From: an uncultured Opitutaceae bacterium
GTDB taxonomy: Bacteria > Verrucomicrobiota > Verrucomicrobiia > Opitutales > Opitutaceae
DNA length: 38,128 nucleotides
Assembly (NCBI GenBank): GCA_903929355.1
Contig: CAIYUN010000047.1
Coordinates: 1 to 38,128, forward strand
Direction of reading: 5' to 3'
Of the stretch, positions 7,548 to 15,432 are shown in pieces. A model generated the notes under the pieces. That model searched no databases. It worked only from the letters and a program-made list of their open reading frames with translations, and was not told where the DNA came from. Position 1 is the stretch's first letter. The number at the start of each line of letters is the position of its first letter. Made by a program: the position numbers and the translations under genes.

Positions 7548-8375
7548 TCAGACGACCGTGTTCACCAGCGTCCCGATCGGGCCGATGGTGATGCGGATTT
7601 CGTCACCGCTCGCGAGCGTGAAGGCGTCGGGCGGGATGATACCCGTGCCGGTCATCAGGTAGCAGCCGTGGGGAAACGAATGGTCGCGGAAAAGATATTC
7701 CGCCAGCTCGGCAAAGGGCCGCTTGATCTGCCCCAGCGTCGTGGTCCCGGCGAAGACGTTGGCCCCGGCGCGCAGGATCTCAATGGCGATGGTCGTTTCC
7801 ACGGGCGGAGGCGTGTCGAGCAGCAGCAGGCAGGGGCCGAGTGCGGCGGACTGGTCATAGACCTTGGCCTGCGGCAGGTAGAGCGGGTTCTCGCCCTCAA
7901 TGTCGCGCGAGCTCATGTCGTTGCCGATGGTGCAGCCGATGAGGCGCCCGGCGGAGTTGAGCGCGAGGGTGAACTCGGGCTCGGGGACGTTCCACTTCGA
8001 GTCGCGGCGGATCCGCACCTGACCGCCCGGCGCGGCCACGCGGTGCGCGGCCGCCTTGTAGAACAACTCGGGGCGTGGGGCGTGATAGACCTTGTCGTAA
8101 AACGTGCCGCCGCCTGCTTCCTTGGACTCCTCCATGCGCGCCGTGCGGCTGCGGAAATAGGTCACGCCCGCCGCCCACACCTCTTGCGACTGGATGGGCG
8201 CGAGCAAGCGGGTCGGTGGCGCGGTCTCGGTTGCATTGGTGAGCGCGGTGGCGGCCAGTGCACCGGGGTCGGCACTGGCAAAGATCCCATCCCAAGAAAG
8301 GGGAGGGACTGGCTGGAAGAATTTGCCGTCGCGTTCGATGAGAATGCCGGCCGGGGTGGCGTGGAGTTTCAACAT
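7548..8375 (-). CDS. FAH-family 2-keto-3-deoxypentonate dehydratase (AraD1/KdaD-like)
   Basis: A 275-residue fumarylacetoacetate-hydrolase-fold enzyme. Members close to this sequence dehydrate 2-keto-3-deoxy-D-xylonate (the same compound as 2-keto-3-deoxy-D-arabinonate), or the L-arabinose analogue, to alpha-ketoglutarate semialdehyde. Visible motifs are WAAGVTYFRSRTARMEESK, GGTFYDKVY, RPELFYKAA, RRDSKWNVPEPEFTL with metal ligands Glu132 and Glu134, GNDMSSRDIEGENPLYLPQA with Asp153, and YLMTGTGIIPP. The ATG at 8375 starts the fold; upstream in-frame sequence to 8510 overlaps the GH43 gene and looks like shadow. The gene lies between the GH43 and xylonate dehydratase genes on the same strand. 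Substrate stereochemistry is inferred from neighbours, and other FAH acyl-pyruvate activities remain possible. Confidence 0.87.
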   Translation of the reverse strand: MLKLHATPAGILIERDGKFFQPVPPLSWDGIFASADPGALAATALTNATETAPPTRLLAPIQSQEVWAAGVTYFRSRTARMEESKEAGGGTFYDKVYHAPRPELFYKAAAHRVAAPGGQVRIRRDSKWNVPEPEFTLALNSAGRLIGCTIGNDMSSRDIEGENPLYLPQAKVYDQSAALGPCLLLLDTPPPVETTIAIEILRAGANVFAGTTTLGQIKRPFAELAEYLFRDHSFPHGCYLMTGTGIIPPDAFTLASGDEIRITIGPIGTLVNTVV

Positions 8376-8457
8376 GGGAAAGGGTGCAGATGGAAACAAC
8401 GCCCCCGAACCAAAGCAAGCGTAGGCTGTGCCGGAACCTTTCGCCCTCCCTCCGAGG

Positions 8458-10128
8458 TCACGGGGTCGGCGCGGTGACGTGAAACCAGGCGAAGGCGGCG
8501 GTACCGGCATCCTTAAGGTCTGTGGGCGCGACGGCGAACAGCCCGTACTTCGCGCCCATCCAGGCGCCGGCGATTTTGCTGATCGTGGTCGCAGGGCCGA
8601 TTTTTGTAAAAGTGAGGCCGTCCTCGCTGAAGTTGAACTGCGCCACGGCCTGGCTGTTTACCCCGGTGCCGGGTCCACGAGTGATCGTGAGCGCGAGGGT
8701 GACCATCGGGCCTTTCACCGCCGCCGGCCCGCTGGCCGGGTCGGTCACACCGCGCCCGCCGCCGGCCCTTTGGAGTACCGGGGCGAGGCTCAGTCCGCCC
8801 GCCGTCCGGGTGGCCGCGAGCGCGACACAGGGTGTGCCCCACACGACGAGCCCCGCCTGCGCGCCGATCGCCAGCGCCGTGGCATTCAGCTGCGTCGTGA
8901 CGCGGAACTCGGACGAGGGGAATTTTTGCAGCAGCAGGTTGGGCTGGCCGGCGAGGGTGGGGGTCTTGGGTTGCGGGACCAGATGGAGCACGCGGGGTTG
9001 GCCACCGAGTGAGAACCACCCGGGCTGAGGATTCGCGGCCCATTGCCATTGGAGCCCGAGCTCAGGCGCCTCGAACGCATCGGTGGTGGCGGGCGTGGTG
9101 GGTGGGGTGGCGGGCAGGGCGGGTTTGGCGTGGACCAGGACGGGATGGCCGGTGCCGGTGGCGCCCGCATCGTCGCCCATCACTGGCCAGCCGTCGGGTC
9201 GCCAGGCCACCGGTTCGAGATGCGTGACGCGGCCATAGACCCCGTCGTCCTGAAAATGAATGAACCACCAGTCCTTTCCATCGGGTGTGTCCACGAGCCC
9301 GCCTTGATGGGGACCGTTGGTCGGGGTGGAGCCCTGCTCGAGGACGCTGCGGTATTCATAGGGGCCGGCGATGACCTTGGAGCGGAAGACCGCCTGCGTG
9401 CCGCCCCCGACCCCGCCGACCGGGGCAAATATCCAATACCAACCGTTGAAGTGGTAAAATTTAGGACCCTCGAGGGTCGTGACCTTGAAGCTGTCGCCCA
9501 GAACGATGTCCTGACCGTCGGCCAACGGCTGGGTGCCCTCGGCGTTGAGCGGGATCAGCGTGAGCAGGTTGTTGCGGCCCGAACGCGAGCGCGCCCAGCC
9601 GTGGACGAGCCAGACTTTGCCGTCATTGTCGAAGAGCGGGCAGGGGTCGATGAGTCCCTTGCCAGCCTTGACCATGACCGGCGGGCTCCACGGTCCGGCA
9701 GGGTCCGTGGCAGTGACGACATAGATGCCCTCGTCAGGGTCGGGATAATAGAGGTAAAACTTCCCCGCGTGAAACCGGAGAGACGGTGCCCACACCCCTG
9801 AGCCCGGGGTGGTGACCGTGAAACGCGCCTCGGGGATGTTGCGCGGGAGGGCGTGGCCGATGATCGTCCAGTTGACGAGATCGCGCGAATGGAGAATGGG
9901 CAGGCCCGGCGCGGCGGTGAAGCTTGAGGCCGTGAGATAAAAATCGTCGCCGACGCGGACCACATCCGGATCAGAGTAGTCCGCGAAGAGGATGGGATTC
10001 TGGTAGGTGCCGTCGCCGCGATCAGGCAACCACGGCGCGGTGGGCGACGCCGGGCCGGGCGTCCCGGCGCCAAGTGCGGTGGCGGCAAGCGGAACAAGCA
10101 TCAGGCGGCAGACGAAACGAGGCGGCAT
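8458..10128 (-). CDS. Exported GH43 glycosidase (beta-xylosidase/arabinofuranosidase type)
   Basis: A 556-residue exported enzyme with an N-terminal signal peptide (RFVCRLMLVPLAATALG). A five-bladed propeller GH43 domain covers roughly residues 40-340, and a C-terminal beta-sandwich of the concanavalin-like type found in beta-xylosidases covers about 360-550. Expected catalytic residues are present: base Asp53 in DYSDPDVVRVG, pKa-tuning Asp161 in GLIDPCPLFDNDGKVW, and acid Glu220 in TLEGPKFYHFNG. GH43 enzymes release xylose or arabinose from xylan and arabinan side chains, which fits the pentonate genes next door. An alternative ATG at 10152 adds eight residues; the 10128 start gives a cleaner signal peptide. 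Neither has a visible Shine-Dalgarno sequence. The exact linkage specificity cannot be read. Confidence 0.9.
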   Translation of the reverse strand: MPPRFVCRLMLVPLAATALGAGTPGPASPTAPWLPDRGDGTYQNPILFADYSDPDVVRVGDDFYLTASSFTAAPGLPILHSRDLVNWTIIGHALPRNIPEARFTVTTPGSGVWAPSLRFHAGKFYLYYPDPDEGIYVVTATDPAGPWSPPVMVKAGKGLIDPCPLFDNDGKVWLVHGWARSRSGRNNLLTLIPLNAEGTQPLADGQDIVLGDSFKVTTLEGPKFYHFNGWYWIFAPVGGVGGGTQAVFRSKVIAGPYEYRSVLEQGSTPTNGPHQGGLVDTPDGKDWWFIHFQDDGVYGRVTHLEPVAWRPDGWPVMGDDAGATGTGHPVLVHAKPALPATPPTTPATTDAFEAPELGLQWQWAANPQPGWFSLGGQPRVLHLVPQPKTPTLAGQPNLLLQKFPSSEFRVTTQLNATALAIGAQAGLVVWGTPCVALAATRTAGGLSLAPVLQRAGGGRGVTDPASGPAAVKGPMVTLALTITRGPGTGVNSQAVAQFNFSEDGLTFTKIGPATTISKIAGAWMGAKYGLFAVAPTDLKDAGTAAFAWFHVTAPTP

Positions 10129-10261
10129 GGGGTGGGGGAGCGGTCCCGGCATAATCGGCCGTCAGCCGGTGTCAAAAGCCAACTCCCGTCGGTCGTGCCT
10201 CATATCGAAAATGTCGGCGGGGCGCATCCGGCTGGCGGAAAACGACTCGATCCGCAAAACT

Positions 10262-10337
10262 TTAACCACTAATGGACACTAATGGCCACTAATTCTGAGG
10301 GATCGGAATAGTGCAAATTAGTGTGAATTAGTGGTTC
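10262..10337. repeat. Inverted ACCACTAATGG-type period-10 repeat
   Basis: The left arm AACCACTAATGGACACTAAT continues as GGCCACTAAT. The right arm, GCAAATTAGTG-TG-AATTAGTGGTT, is its approximate reverse complement, so the transcript would form a long hairpin. The unit ACTAATGGNC has period 10. The centre, CTGAGGGATCGGA, is shared with the element at 15214-15277, which marks the two as one family. Confidence 0.8.
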
Positions 10338-10439
10338 AATGCTTGGGTCCGCTAGGTGGTTTTGATTGCGCCCTGCCTTTCGGCTGTGATCGCGTCGGAG
10401 TTGACGTGGCGGCATTTTCCGCCTCAATCCTTCCCCTCC

Positions 10440-12023
10440 ATGTCAACCCATCCCGTTCTCATCGCCGGCCAGTGGCGCCCCTCCCAATCCACCGGAACTT
10501 TCCGCGTCGAAAATCCGGCGACCGGGCAGCCGTTGCCCGGGGAATATCCCGTCAGTTCCTGGGCCGACTGCGATGCCGCGCTCACCGCCGCCACCGCGGC
10601 CGCCGCGACGTTGCGCACCCTGCCGGCCAGCCAGATAGCCGCTTTCCTCAACCGCTTTGCCGACCGCATTGACGCGCGCAAGGCCGAGATCGTCGAGCTC
10701 ACTCATGCTGAGACCGGTCTGCCCAAGGCGCCCCGCTTGGGCGAGGTCGAGCTGCCGCGCACCACCAACCAGCTCCGCCAGGCCGCCGCCGCCGCGCTCG
10801 AGGGCTCTTGGGCGCTGCCGACCATTGATCCCAAGCTGAACATCCGCTCCGTCCTTGGCCCGGTCGGCCCGGTGGTGGTCTTTGGCCCGAACAATTTCCC
10901 CTACGCCTACTCCGGGGCTGCAGGCGGCGATTTCGCCGCGGCCATTGCGGCCGGCAATCCGGTCATCGCCAAGGGTCACCCGCTCCACGCCGGGACCACG
11001 CGCCTCCTCGCGGAGGAGGCTTTCGCCGCCGTCGGCGAGACCGGCCTGCCGCCGGCCACGGTGCAGTTGCTGCATCGCGTCGAGCCTGAGACTGGCCTGC
11101 GGCTGGTGTCCGATCCCCGCACCGGGGGCGTCGGGTTCACCGGCAGTCGGAGCGCGGGCGTGAAACTCAAAAACGCCGCCGATGCCGTGGGTAAGCCCTT
11201 TTATGCCGAACTCTCGAGCATTAACCCGGTGTTGATCCTCCCCGGCGCGCTGACCGAGCGCGGGGCGAAGGTCGCCGAGGAGTTCGCCGGCAGCGCCATG
11301 TTGGGCGGCGGACAGTTCTGCACCAATCCCGGCCTCATCATCTTGTTGGCCGGCGACACCGCCACGCAGTTCGCCGCCGATGTGCGGCAGCGGTTTGAGG
11401 CCGGCAATCCGCCTGTGCTCCTTTCGAGCGGTTTGGTCCGCTCGCTGTCCGAGGGGGTCGCGGCGCTCCGCGCGGCGGGCGCGGAGCTCATCACCGGCGG
11501 GTCGCCCCTGCCGGCGCCCGGCTGCCGCTTTGCCAACACCCTGTTGCGTGTGACCGGCGACCAGTTTCTGGCCGCTCCGGAGAAACTGCAGACCGAGATG
11601 TTTGGCACCGCCTCCCTGCTGGTGGTGGTTCGCGACGCGGCCCAGGCGGCCGCCGTGCTCGGCCACCTCGAGGGCAACCTCACCGGCTCCTTCTATTCCA
11701 GCACCACCGGTGCCGACGACGCCTTGTATGCCGTCCTGGAGCCGCTTCTCCGCACGAAGGTTGGCCGTCTCCTCAACGACAAGATGCCCACCGGCGTGGC
11801 GGTAAGCCCGGCGATGAACCATGGCGGGCCGTTTCCGGCGACCGGTCATGCGGGCTTCACCGCTGTCGGGATCCCTGCCTCCCTCCGCCGCTTCGCGGCT
11901 TTGGAATGTTACGACAACGTCCGCGCCGCCCGGCTGCCCGCCTCCCTGCGCGACAAAAATCCCAATGGTGCCATGTGGCGTCTCATTGACGGCCGCTTCA
12001 CCCAGGCCGATGTCGGCGCCTGA
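10440..12023 (+). CDS. Alpha-ketoglutarate semialdehyde (2,5-dioxovalerate) dehydrogenase
   Basis: A 527-residue aldehyde dehydrogenase of the type III KGSADH size class (about 525 aa). It oxidises alpha-ketoglutarate semialdehyde to alpha-ketoglutarate with NAD(P)+, the last step of oxidative pentose and aldaric acid routes. Landmarks are FGPNNFPYAYS with Asn151/152, IAKGHPLHAGTT (Lys178), VGFTGSRSAG for the Rossmann turn, ELSSINPV with Glu257 as base, and the nucleophile Cys294 in GGGQFCTNPG. The Leu/Ala-rich sequence around EMFGTASLLVVV is typical of this subfamily. The start ATG at 10440 matches the family N-terminus. It is divergent from the GH43-FAH-dehydratase genes and is the expected partner of the FAH enzyme. 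Confidence 0.9.
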   Translation: MSTHPVLIAGQWRPSQSTGTFRVENPATGQPLPGEYPVSSWADCDAALTAATAAAATLRTLPASQIAAFLNRFADRIDARKAEIVELTHAETGLPKAPRLGEVELPRTTNQLRQAAAAALEGSWALPTIDPKLNIRSVLGPVGPVVVFGPNNFPYAYSGAAGGDFAAAIAAGNPVIAKGHPLHAGTTRLLAEEAFAAVGETGLPPATVQLLHRVEPETGLRLVSDPRTGGVGFTGSRSAGVKLKNAADAVGKPFYAELSSINPVLILPGALTERGAKVAEEFAGSAMLGGGQFCTNPGLIILLAGDTATQFAADVRQRFEAGNPPVLLSSGLVRSLSEGVAALRAAGAELITGGSPLPAPGCRFANTLLRVTGDQFLAAPEKLQTEMFGTASLLVVVRDAAQAAAVLGHLEGNLTGSFYSSTTGADDALYAVLEPLLRTKVGRLLNDKMPTGVAVSPAMNHGGPFPATGHAGFTAVGIPASLRRFAALECYDNVRAARLPASLRDKNPNGAMWRLIDGRFTQADVGA

Positions 12024-12116
12024 CCCTAGGTTTTCGCCATCAGAAAGTTGCAATTTTGCTGTTGCGCCGACCTTGACGCCCGGCTCCACTCCTGCTGCAT
12101 TAGTCATTTCTCCCCT

Positions 12117-12653
12117 ATGAAAACCCTACGCCTCCTCGCTGTGTTCGCCGCTTTCGCCGCGTTCACCCTTCGTTCCGCCGCCGCTGACGTTACCGTCACG
12201 CTGACCGACGTTCACATGTGCTGCAACAATTGCGTCAAGGGTGCCACTGCTGCCCTCGCCCCCGTGTCCGGAGTCAAGGGTGTCTCGAGCACGAGCGATA
12301 AAACTATCGTCCTCACGGCAGCCGACATCGCCACCTTGCAAAAGGGGGTCAATGCCCTCACCGCCGCCGGCTACTTCGGCAAGTCCGACAACGCCGGGGT
12401 CAAGGTTGACGCCTCCACCGGCGCCAAGGCCGGCAAGGTCCAGACCCTCGAGATTTCCGGTGTTCACCTCTGCTGTGGTAAGTGTGTCACTGCCGTCAAG
12501 ACCGCGCTGGCCACCGTGGCCGGCGCCAAGCCCGATGACTCCCTGGCGACCAATGCCAAGTCCTTCAAGGTGACCGGCGATTTCGACGCCACCGCCGTGT
12601 TTGCCGCCCTCCAGAAGGCCGGCCTCACCGGCAAGGTCGTCGCCGCCAACTGA
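12117..12653 (+). CDS. Exported tandem HMA-like protein with HxCCxxC motifs
   Basis: A 178-residue protein with a signal peptide (residues 1-23, KTLRLLAVFAAFAAF). Two heavy-metal-associated-like ferredoxin folds are joined by a Gly/Ala/Lys linker. Each half starts with the same motif: DVHMCCNNCVKGATAAL (His33, Cys35, Cys36, Cys39) and GVHLCCGKCVTAVKTAL (His117, Cys119, Cys120, Cys123). Classical HMA domains use MxCxxC; here an extra Cys and a leading His form HxCCxxC, which could bind a soft metal or be redox active outside the cytoplasm. It is monocistronic, with a good terminator 30 bases downstream. No metal exporter or oxidase is nearby, so the metal and partner are unknown. Confidence 0.85.
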   Translation: MKTLRLLAVFAAFAAFTLRSAAADVTVTLTDVHMCCNNCVKGATAALAPVSGVKGVSSTSDKTIVLTAADIATLQKGVNALTAAGYFGKSDNAGVKVDASTGAKAGKVQTLEISGVHLCCGKCVTAVKTALATVAGAKPDDSLATNAKSFKVTGDFDATAVFAALQKAGLTGKVVAAN

Positions 12654-12682
12654 GCGAAGCTTATCTGATCGCAAGCATTTCC

Positions 12683-12711
12683 AGCCCGCGGCTCACGCCG
12701 CGGGCTTTTTT
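12683..12711 (+). terminator. Rho-independent terminator of the HMA gene
   Basis: A perfect 10-bp stem, AGCCCGCGGC / GCCGCGGGCT, with a TCAC loop, is followed directly by a T-run (12706-12711). It is placed 30 bases after the stop codon. It is the clearest intrinsic terminator in the window. Confidence 0.93.
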
Positions 12712-13005
12712 GTGTCCCGTTGATTCGAGCTGGGCCGCGCGCTCCGCGCGCGGCCTGCCGGTTCGATTCCGTCCTGGAGACGCGATGCCCCCGTCGCGTT
12801 GGTCCCCTCGGTCTGCCGGTGGAGCGACTTGACCCCAAGACGCTACGGCCTTCGTCCCGCTCCCCCCAACCCCTCAGCCCTTCAGCCTTTTCCCCAAACC
12901 GCCCTCCGTCCTCCTCCTTCGTAATTCGTAACTCGTCCCTCGTAATCCGTCCTCCGCCCCTCCGCCCCTCAACCCTTCAACCCTTCAACCCCAACTTCCG
13001 TTCAG
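12712..13005. other. Intergenic region of hairpin and short-period repeats
   Basis: No gene is seen. The stretch contains a GC hairpin GGCCGCGCG/CGCGCGGCC (12733-12755), a TTCGATTCC segment resembling a tRNA T-loop without a surrounding tRNA, and pyrimidine-rich short-period tracts: CCCCTCAGCCCTTCAGCC near 12870, TCGTAATTCGTAACTCGTCC near 12920, and CCCTCAACCCTTCAACCC from 12964. The tracts run right up to the stop codon of the downstream esterase gene. Confidence 0.6.
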
Positions 13006-13767
13006 CTACTTCAGATACGCCGCGAGGGGGCTGTGGATGCGCTGGATTTCTCCGGCGACCAGGCGGGCCATCTGGGTGGCGCCGGATTTGACGAAATGGG
13101 CTTTGTCGGGCGCGCCGCGGACCGGGAGGTAGAAGCTGGCGGCGAGTGTGGGGCCGACGGAACCGAGCCATTCGACGCCGCGGGCGTTGAGATCAATCAC
13201 GAGGGCGTTGTGGCCGGCTCCGGCGGTGTGGCAGGCCTCGGCATAGGGCGCGAGCCGCGCGTTGTCCTGTCGTGGGCCCGACCATTGGTAGAAAGCCGTG
13301 GGGGTGACGAAGATTGGGGTGGCCTGCTTGGCGCGGATTTCAACGGCCATCTGGCCGAGGGTGGCGACATAGTCCGGGGGCGTGACCGGGCCGTGGGCGG
13401 TGCCGGAGTCATTGGCGCCAAATTGCATCAGGACGTAGTCGCCAGGCTTGAGGGCGGCGATGATGCGGCTCCAGTTGCCGCTCCGCTTGAAGGATTGGAC
13501 GTTGGCCCCGCCGACGGCCTGGTTGTCCACCGTCACCTTGTCATTGAAGAACTGACCGAGTTCCATGCCCCAGCCTTCCTGGACGGTGGTGGCGGGGTAG
13601 TTGCAGACGGTGGAATCGCCGGCAAGATGGATGGTGACGGGCGGGAGGGCGGCCAATGGGGCGACCATCGGGGCCGGGGTGGACCCACTCGTGGCGCTGT
13701 GGCAGCCCGCCAGCAGGACGCAGGACAGCCAGAAAAGCGCGAGGGGGGAGGAAGGGGCATGACGCAT
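13006..13767 (-). CDS. SGNH-hydrolase lipoprotein, rhamnogalacturonan acetylesterase-like (CE12)
   Basis: A 253-residue lipoprotein: signal peptide with lipobox LLAGC (lipid-attached Cys22), then an SGNH hydrolase domain. The blocks fit rhamnogalacturonan acetylesterases: HLAGDSTVCNY with nucleophile Ser52, GWGMELGQFF, NQAVGGANVQSF for the glycine oxyanion block, MQFGANDSGT with Asn119, and the C-terminal DKAHF pair (Asp221, His224). It would remove acetyl groups from pectin or other polysaccharide fragments at the outer membrane or in the periplasm. It stands alone on the minus strand. CE12 specificity is inferred from motif similarity; deacetylation of xylan or mannan is an alternative given the nearby hydrolases. 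Confidence 0.85.
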   Translation of the reverse strand: MRHAPSSPLALFWLSCVLLAGCHSATSGSTPAPMVAPLAALPPVTIHLAGDSTVCNYPATTVQEGWGMELGQFFNDKVTVDNQAVGGANVQSFKRSGNWSRIIAALKPGDYVLMQFGANDSGTAHGPVTPPDYVATLGQMAVEIRAKQATPIFVTPTAFYQWSGPRQDNARLAPYAEACHTAGAGHNALVIDLNARGVEWLGSVGPTLAASFYLPVRGAPDKAHFVKSGATQMARLVAGEIQRIHSPLAAYLK

Positions 13768-13861
13768 GGCAGATCCGTTCCTAGCATAACGGGGACCGCT
13801 GGTCTAGGCTGACGTGGAGCGCGACGCCTGTTGGCCATGCGGCCGGGCGAAGGCTGTCTGG

Positions 13862-13984
13862 ATCTGACCTCTGACCTCTGACCTCTGGCATCTGGCATCT
13901 GGCTTCCGGCCTCCGGCCTCTGTCCTCCGGCTCCCTGCCTCTGGTCCCTCTCAACCTCTCAACCTTTCAACCCCTCAACCTTCC
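13862..13984. repeat. Heptamer CTGACCT/CTGGCAT tract followed by CTCAACC tract
   Basis: CTGACCTCTGACCTCTGACC leads into TCTGGCATCTGGCATCTGGC and TTCCGGCCTCCGGCCTCTG, all with seven-base period. From about 13949 it continues as CTCAACCTCTCAACCTTTC and CAACCCCTCAACC. It occupies most of the gap between the MBL nuclease gene and the esterase gene. Confidence 0.8.
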
Positions 13985-13991
13985 TCCGCCC

Positions 13992-15011
13992 TCACTCCTT
14001 CAGAGCCATCTCCATCTGATTCGCCTCGCCGAGTGCCCAGGCCTCGATCCCACGCGCCCGCAGCGTCTGCGCAAACTCCACTGCAAAGCCGTGCACCGTG
14101 AACACCCGGCGCGGTCGGACGAGTTCGACGAAGCGCAGCAGGTCGGGAAAATCCGCATGGTCGGAGAGCGGGAAGGCCGCATCGCACTGGTAGCGGTAAA
14201 TCGCGCTGGAATCGAGCGCCCAGCCGGTGATGACGGCCGTGCGCGCGCCGGGGATTTTCTTCAAAAACGCCCCGTCCCTGCCCTGGGGCGGGCCGATGAC
14301 AATATGGCCGCCGCCCTCGCGGGGGTCGAACTCCTCCCACGGCGGAAACTCCATTCCCACCGACTCACAGACCTTCGTCAGCCTCGCCGCCTCCGGATGC
14401 AGCCGCACCGGCAGCCCCGCCGGGGCGAGCGCGCGCAGCACCTCCTGGGTTTTGCCCAGGCTGTAGCAACCCAGCACCGGTGTGACCCCGTCGGCGAGGG
14501 CGGTCTTACAAAAGGCGATGATGCCGGCCACCACCTCGGCGTCGGGCGGAAACACATAGCGTGGGCGTCCAAAGGTCGTCTCCATGATCAGCGTGTCGGC
14601 GTGCGGGGTGGCGCAGGGCTCGGCCGCGAGGCTGGGGCGCAGCTTGAAATCACCCGTGTAGAGGAGGCTGCCGTGCTCGGCGTGTTCGAGCAGGATCTGG
14701 CTGGAGCCGGGGATGTGGCCGGCGGAATGCAGCGTGGCGGTCGTCCCTGGGGCGATCTCGCGTGGCCGACCGAAGGGCAGCACCGTTTCCACCCGCCGGC
14801 CCGGCAGCCGTGCCCGCACCAGACGGGCGGTCGTGGGGGAGCATAGCATCTCCCGGTGGCGCGCCACATGGTCGCTGTGCGCGTGCGAGACAAACGCCCG
14901 TTCGGCGCGCCTCTGCGCGTCGAGCCACCATGCGATCTGCGGCAGCCACACGCCCCGCCGAAACTGGATGTCCCAAGCCATACCCCCACGCAAAGGCTCC
15001 GTTGCCTGCAA
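13992..15011 (-). CDS. MBL-fold beta-CASP-like nuclease (exonuclease/RNA-processing type)
   Basis: A metallo-beta-lactamase-fold protein of up to 339 residues, related to ligase-associated exonucleases and mRNA 3'-end-processing nucleases. Metal-binding motifs are SHAHSDH (His43, His45, Asp47, His48), the GHIPGSSQ histidine, YTGDFKLRP and LSDHADF. The late VFTVHGFA histidine and the GCYSLGKTQE block fit a beta-CASP insertion. It should be a cytoplasmic nuclease acting on RNA or DNA. An ATG at 14981 (MAWDIQFRRG) starts nearer to the fold and is an alternative. No ATP-dependent DNA ligase or Lhr helicase lies next to it, so the DNA-repair association of that subfamily is not supported by context. 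Confidence 0.85.
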   Translation of the reverse strand: MQATEPLRGGMAWDIQFRRGVWLPQIAWWLDAQRRAERAFVSHAHSDHVARHREMLCSPTTARLVRARLPGRRVETVLPFGRPREIAPGTTATLHSAGHIPGSSQILLEHAEHGSLLYTGDFKLRPSLAAEPCATPHADTLIMETTFGRPRYVFPPDAEVVAGIIAFCKTALADGVTPVLGCYSLGKTQEVLRALAPAGLPVRLHPEAARLTKVCESVGMEFPPWEEFDPREGGGHIVIGPPQGRDGAFLKKIPGARTAVITGWALDSSAIYRYQCDAAFPLSDHADFPDLLRFVELVRPRRVFTVHGFAVEFAQTLRARGIEAWALGEANQMEMALKE

Positions 15012-15042
15012 CGGAAGCGCAAAGGGCGGGATTTGCTGTTGT

Positions 15043-15102
15043 AGCCGGGATCGCTGACCCGGTCCGCGTCAGACTCGAACCCCGGGGTCGGCGACCCCGG
15101 CT
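15043..15102. repeat. Inverted repeat AGCCGGG(A/G)TCGC(T/C)GACCC
   Basis: The left arm AGCCGGGATCGCTGACCCGG (15043-15062) and the reverse complement of the right arm CCGGGGTCGGCGACCCCGGC (15082-15101) match at all but about three positions. They would form a 20-bp hairpin with a 19-base loop. There is no T-run. It looks like an interspersed structured repeat, not a terminator. Confidence 0.75.
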
Positions 15103-15213
15103 CCAGCCCGACGGAACCCCAGTGCCGATTCATGGATGACTCCAACCCAATGATTATGAATAACCCAACAACTCTTGGCACACTTTGATGAGAACTTTTC
15201 TAACGGTCGGATT

Positions 15214-15277
15214 TAAACCACTGATGAACACTGATGCTGAGGATCGGATCAGTGCAAATTAGTGTGCATAAGTGGTT
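15214..15277. repeat. Inverted ACCACTGATGA-type period-10 repeat
   Basis: AAACCACTGATGAACACTGA is followed by the core CTGAGGATCGGA and the right arm GTGCAAATTAGTGTG, ending AGTGGTTA. The same core and right arm occur at 10291-10336, with ACTAAT instead of ACTGAT in the left arm. Confidence 0.8.
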
Positions 15278-15432
15278 ACAGGGTTTGGGTAGGTCAGAGG
15301 CAAAGGCCACGTCCTTGTGGTCGCCCCATCCCTTCCTTCGTGAATCAGCAGTGACGGAACCCAGCGCCTCTCATTTCCCGCTCGCCGGCTTCCCTCGCGG
15401 CCGCCTATCCTGATCCTTTCCACCTCCCAGCC

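Larger units (their letters stand above)
15012..15432. other. Repeat-filled intergenic region before hisD
   Basis: About 420 bases with no gene. It begins with a small hairpin TCCGTTGC-CT-GCAACGGA (14998-15015, overlapping the MBL gene start). It then holds a long inverted repeat (15043-15102) and a period-10 inverted repeat (15214-15277), both listed separately. The rest up to hisD shows nothing recognisable; the hisD promoter should lie in about 15280-15430. Confidence 0.55.

Noticed and set aside
12755-12785. tRNA or tmRNA 3' end suggested by GGTTCGATTCC
   Set aside because: The T-stem has a mismatch, and no acceptor stem, anticodon arm or CCA end fits the surrounding bases.
13992-15011. 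DNA-repair operon with an ATP-dependent ligase
   Set aside because: The nuclease resembles ligase-associated exonucleases, but no ligase or helicase gene is next to it on either side.
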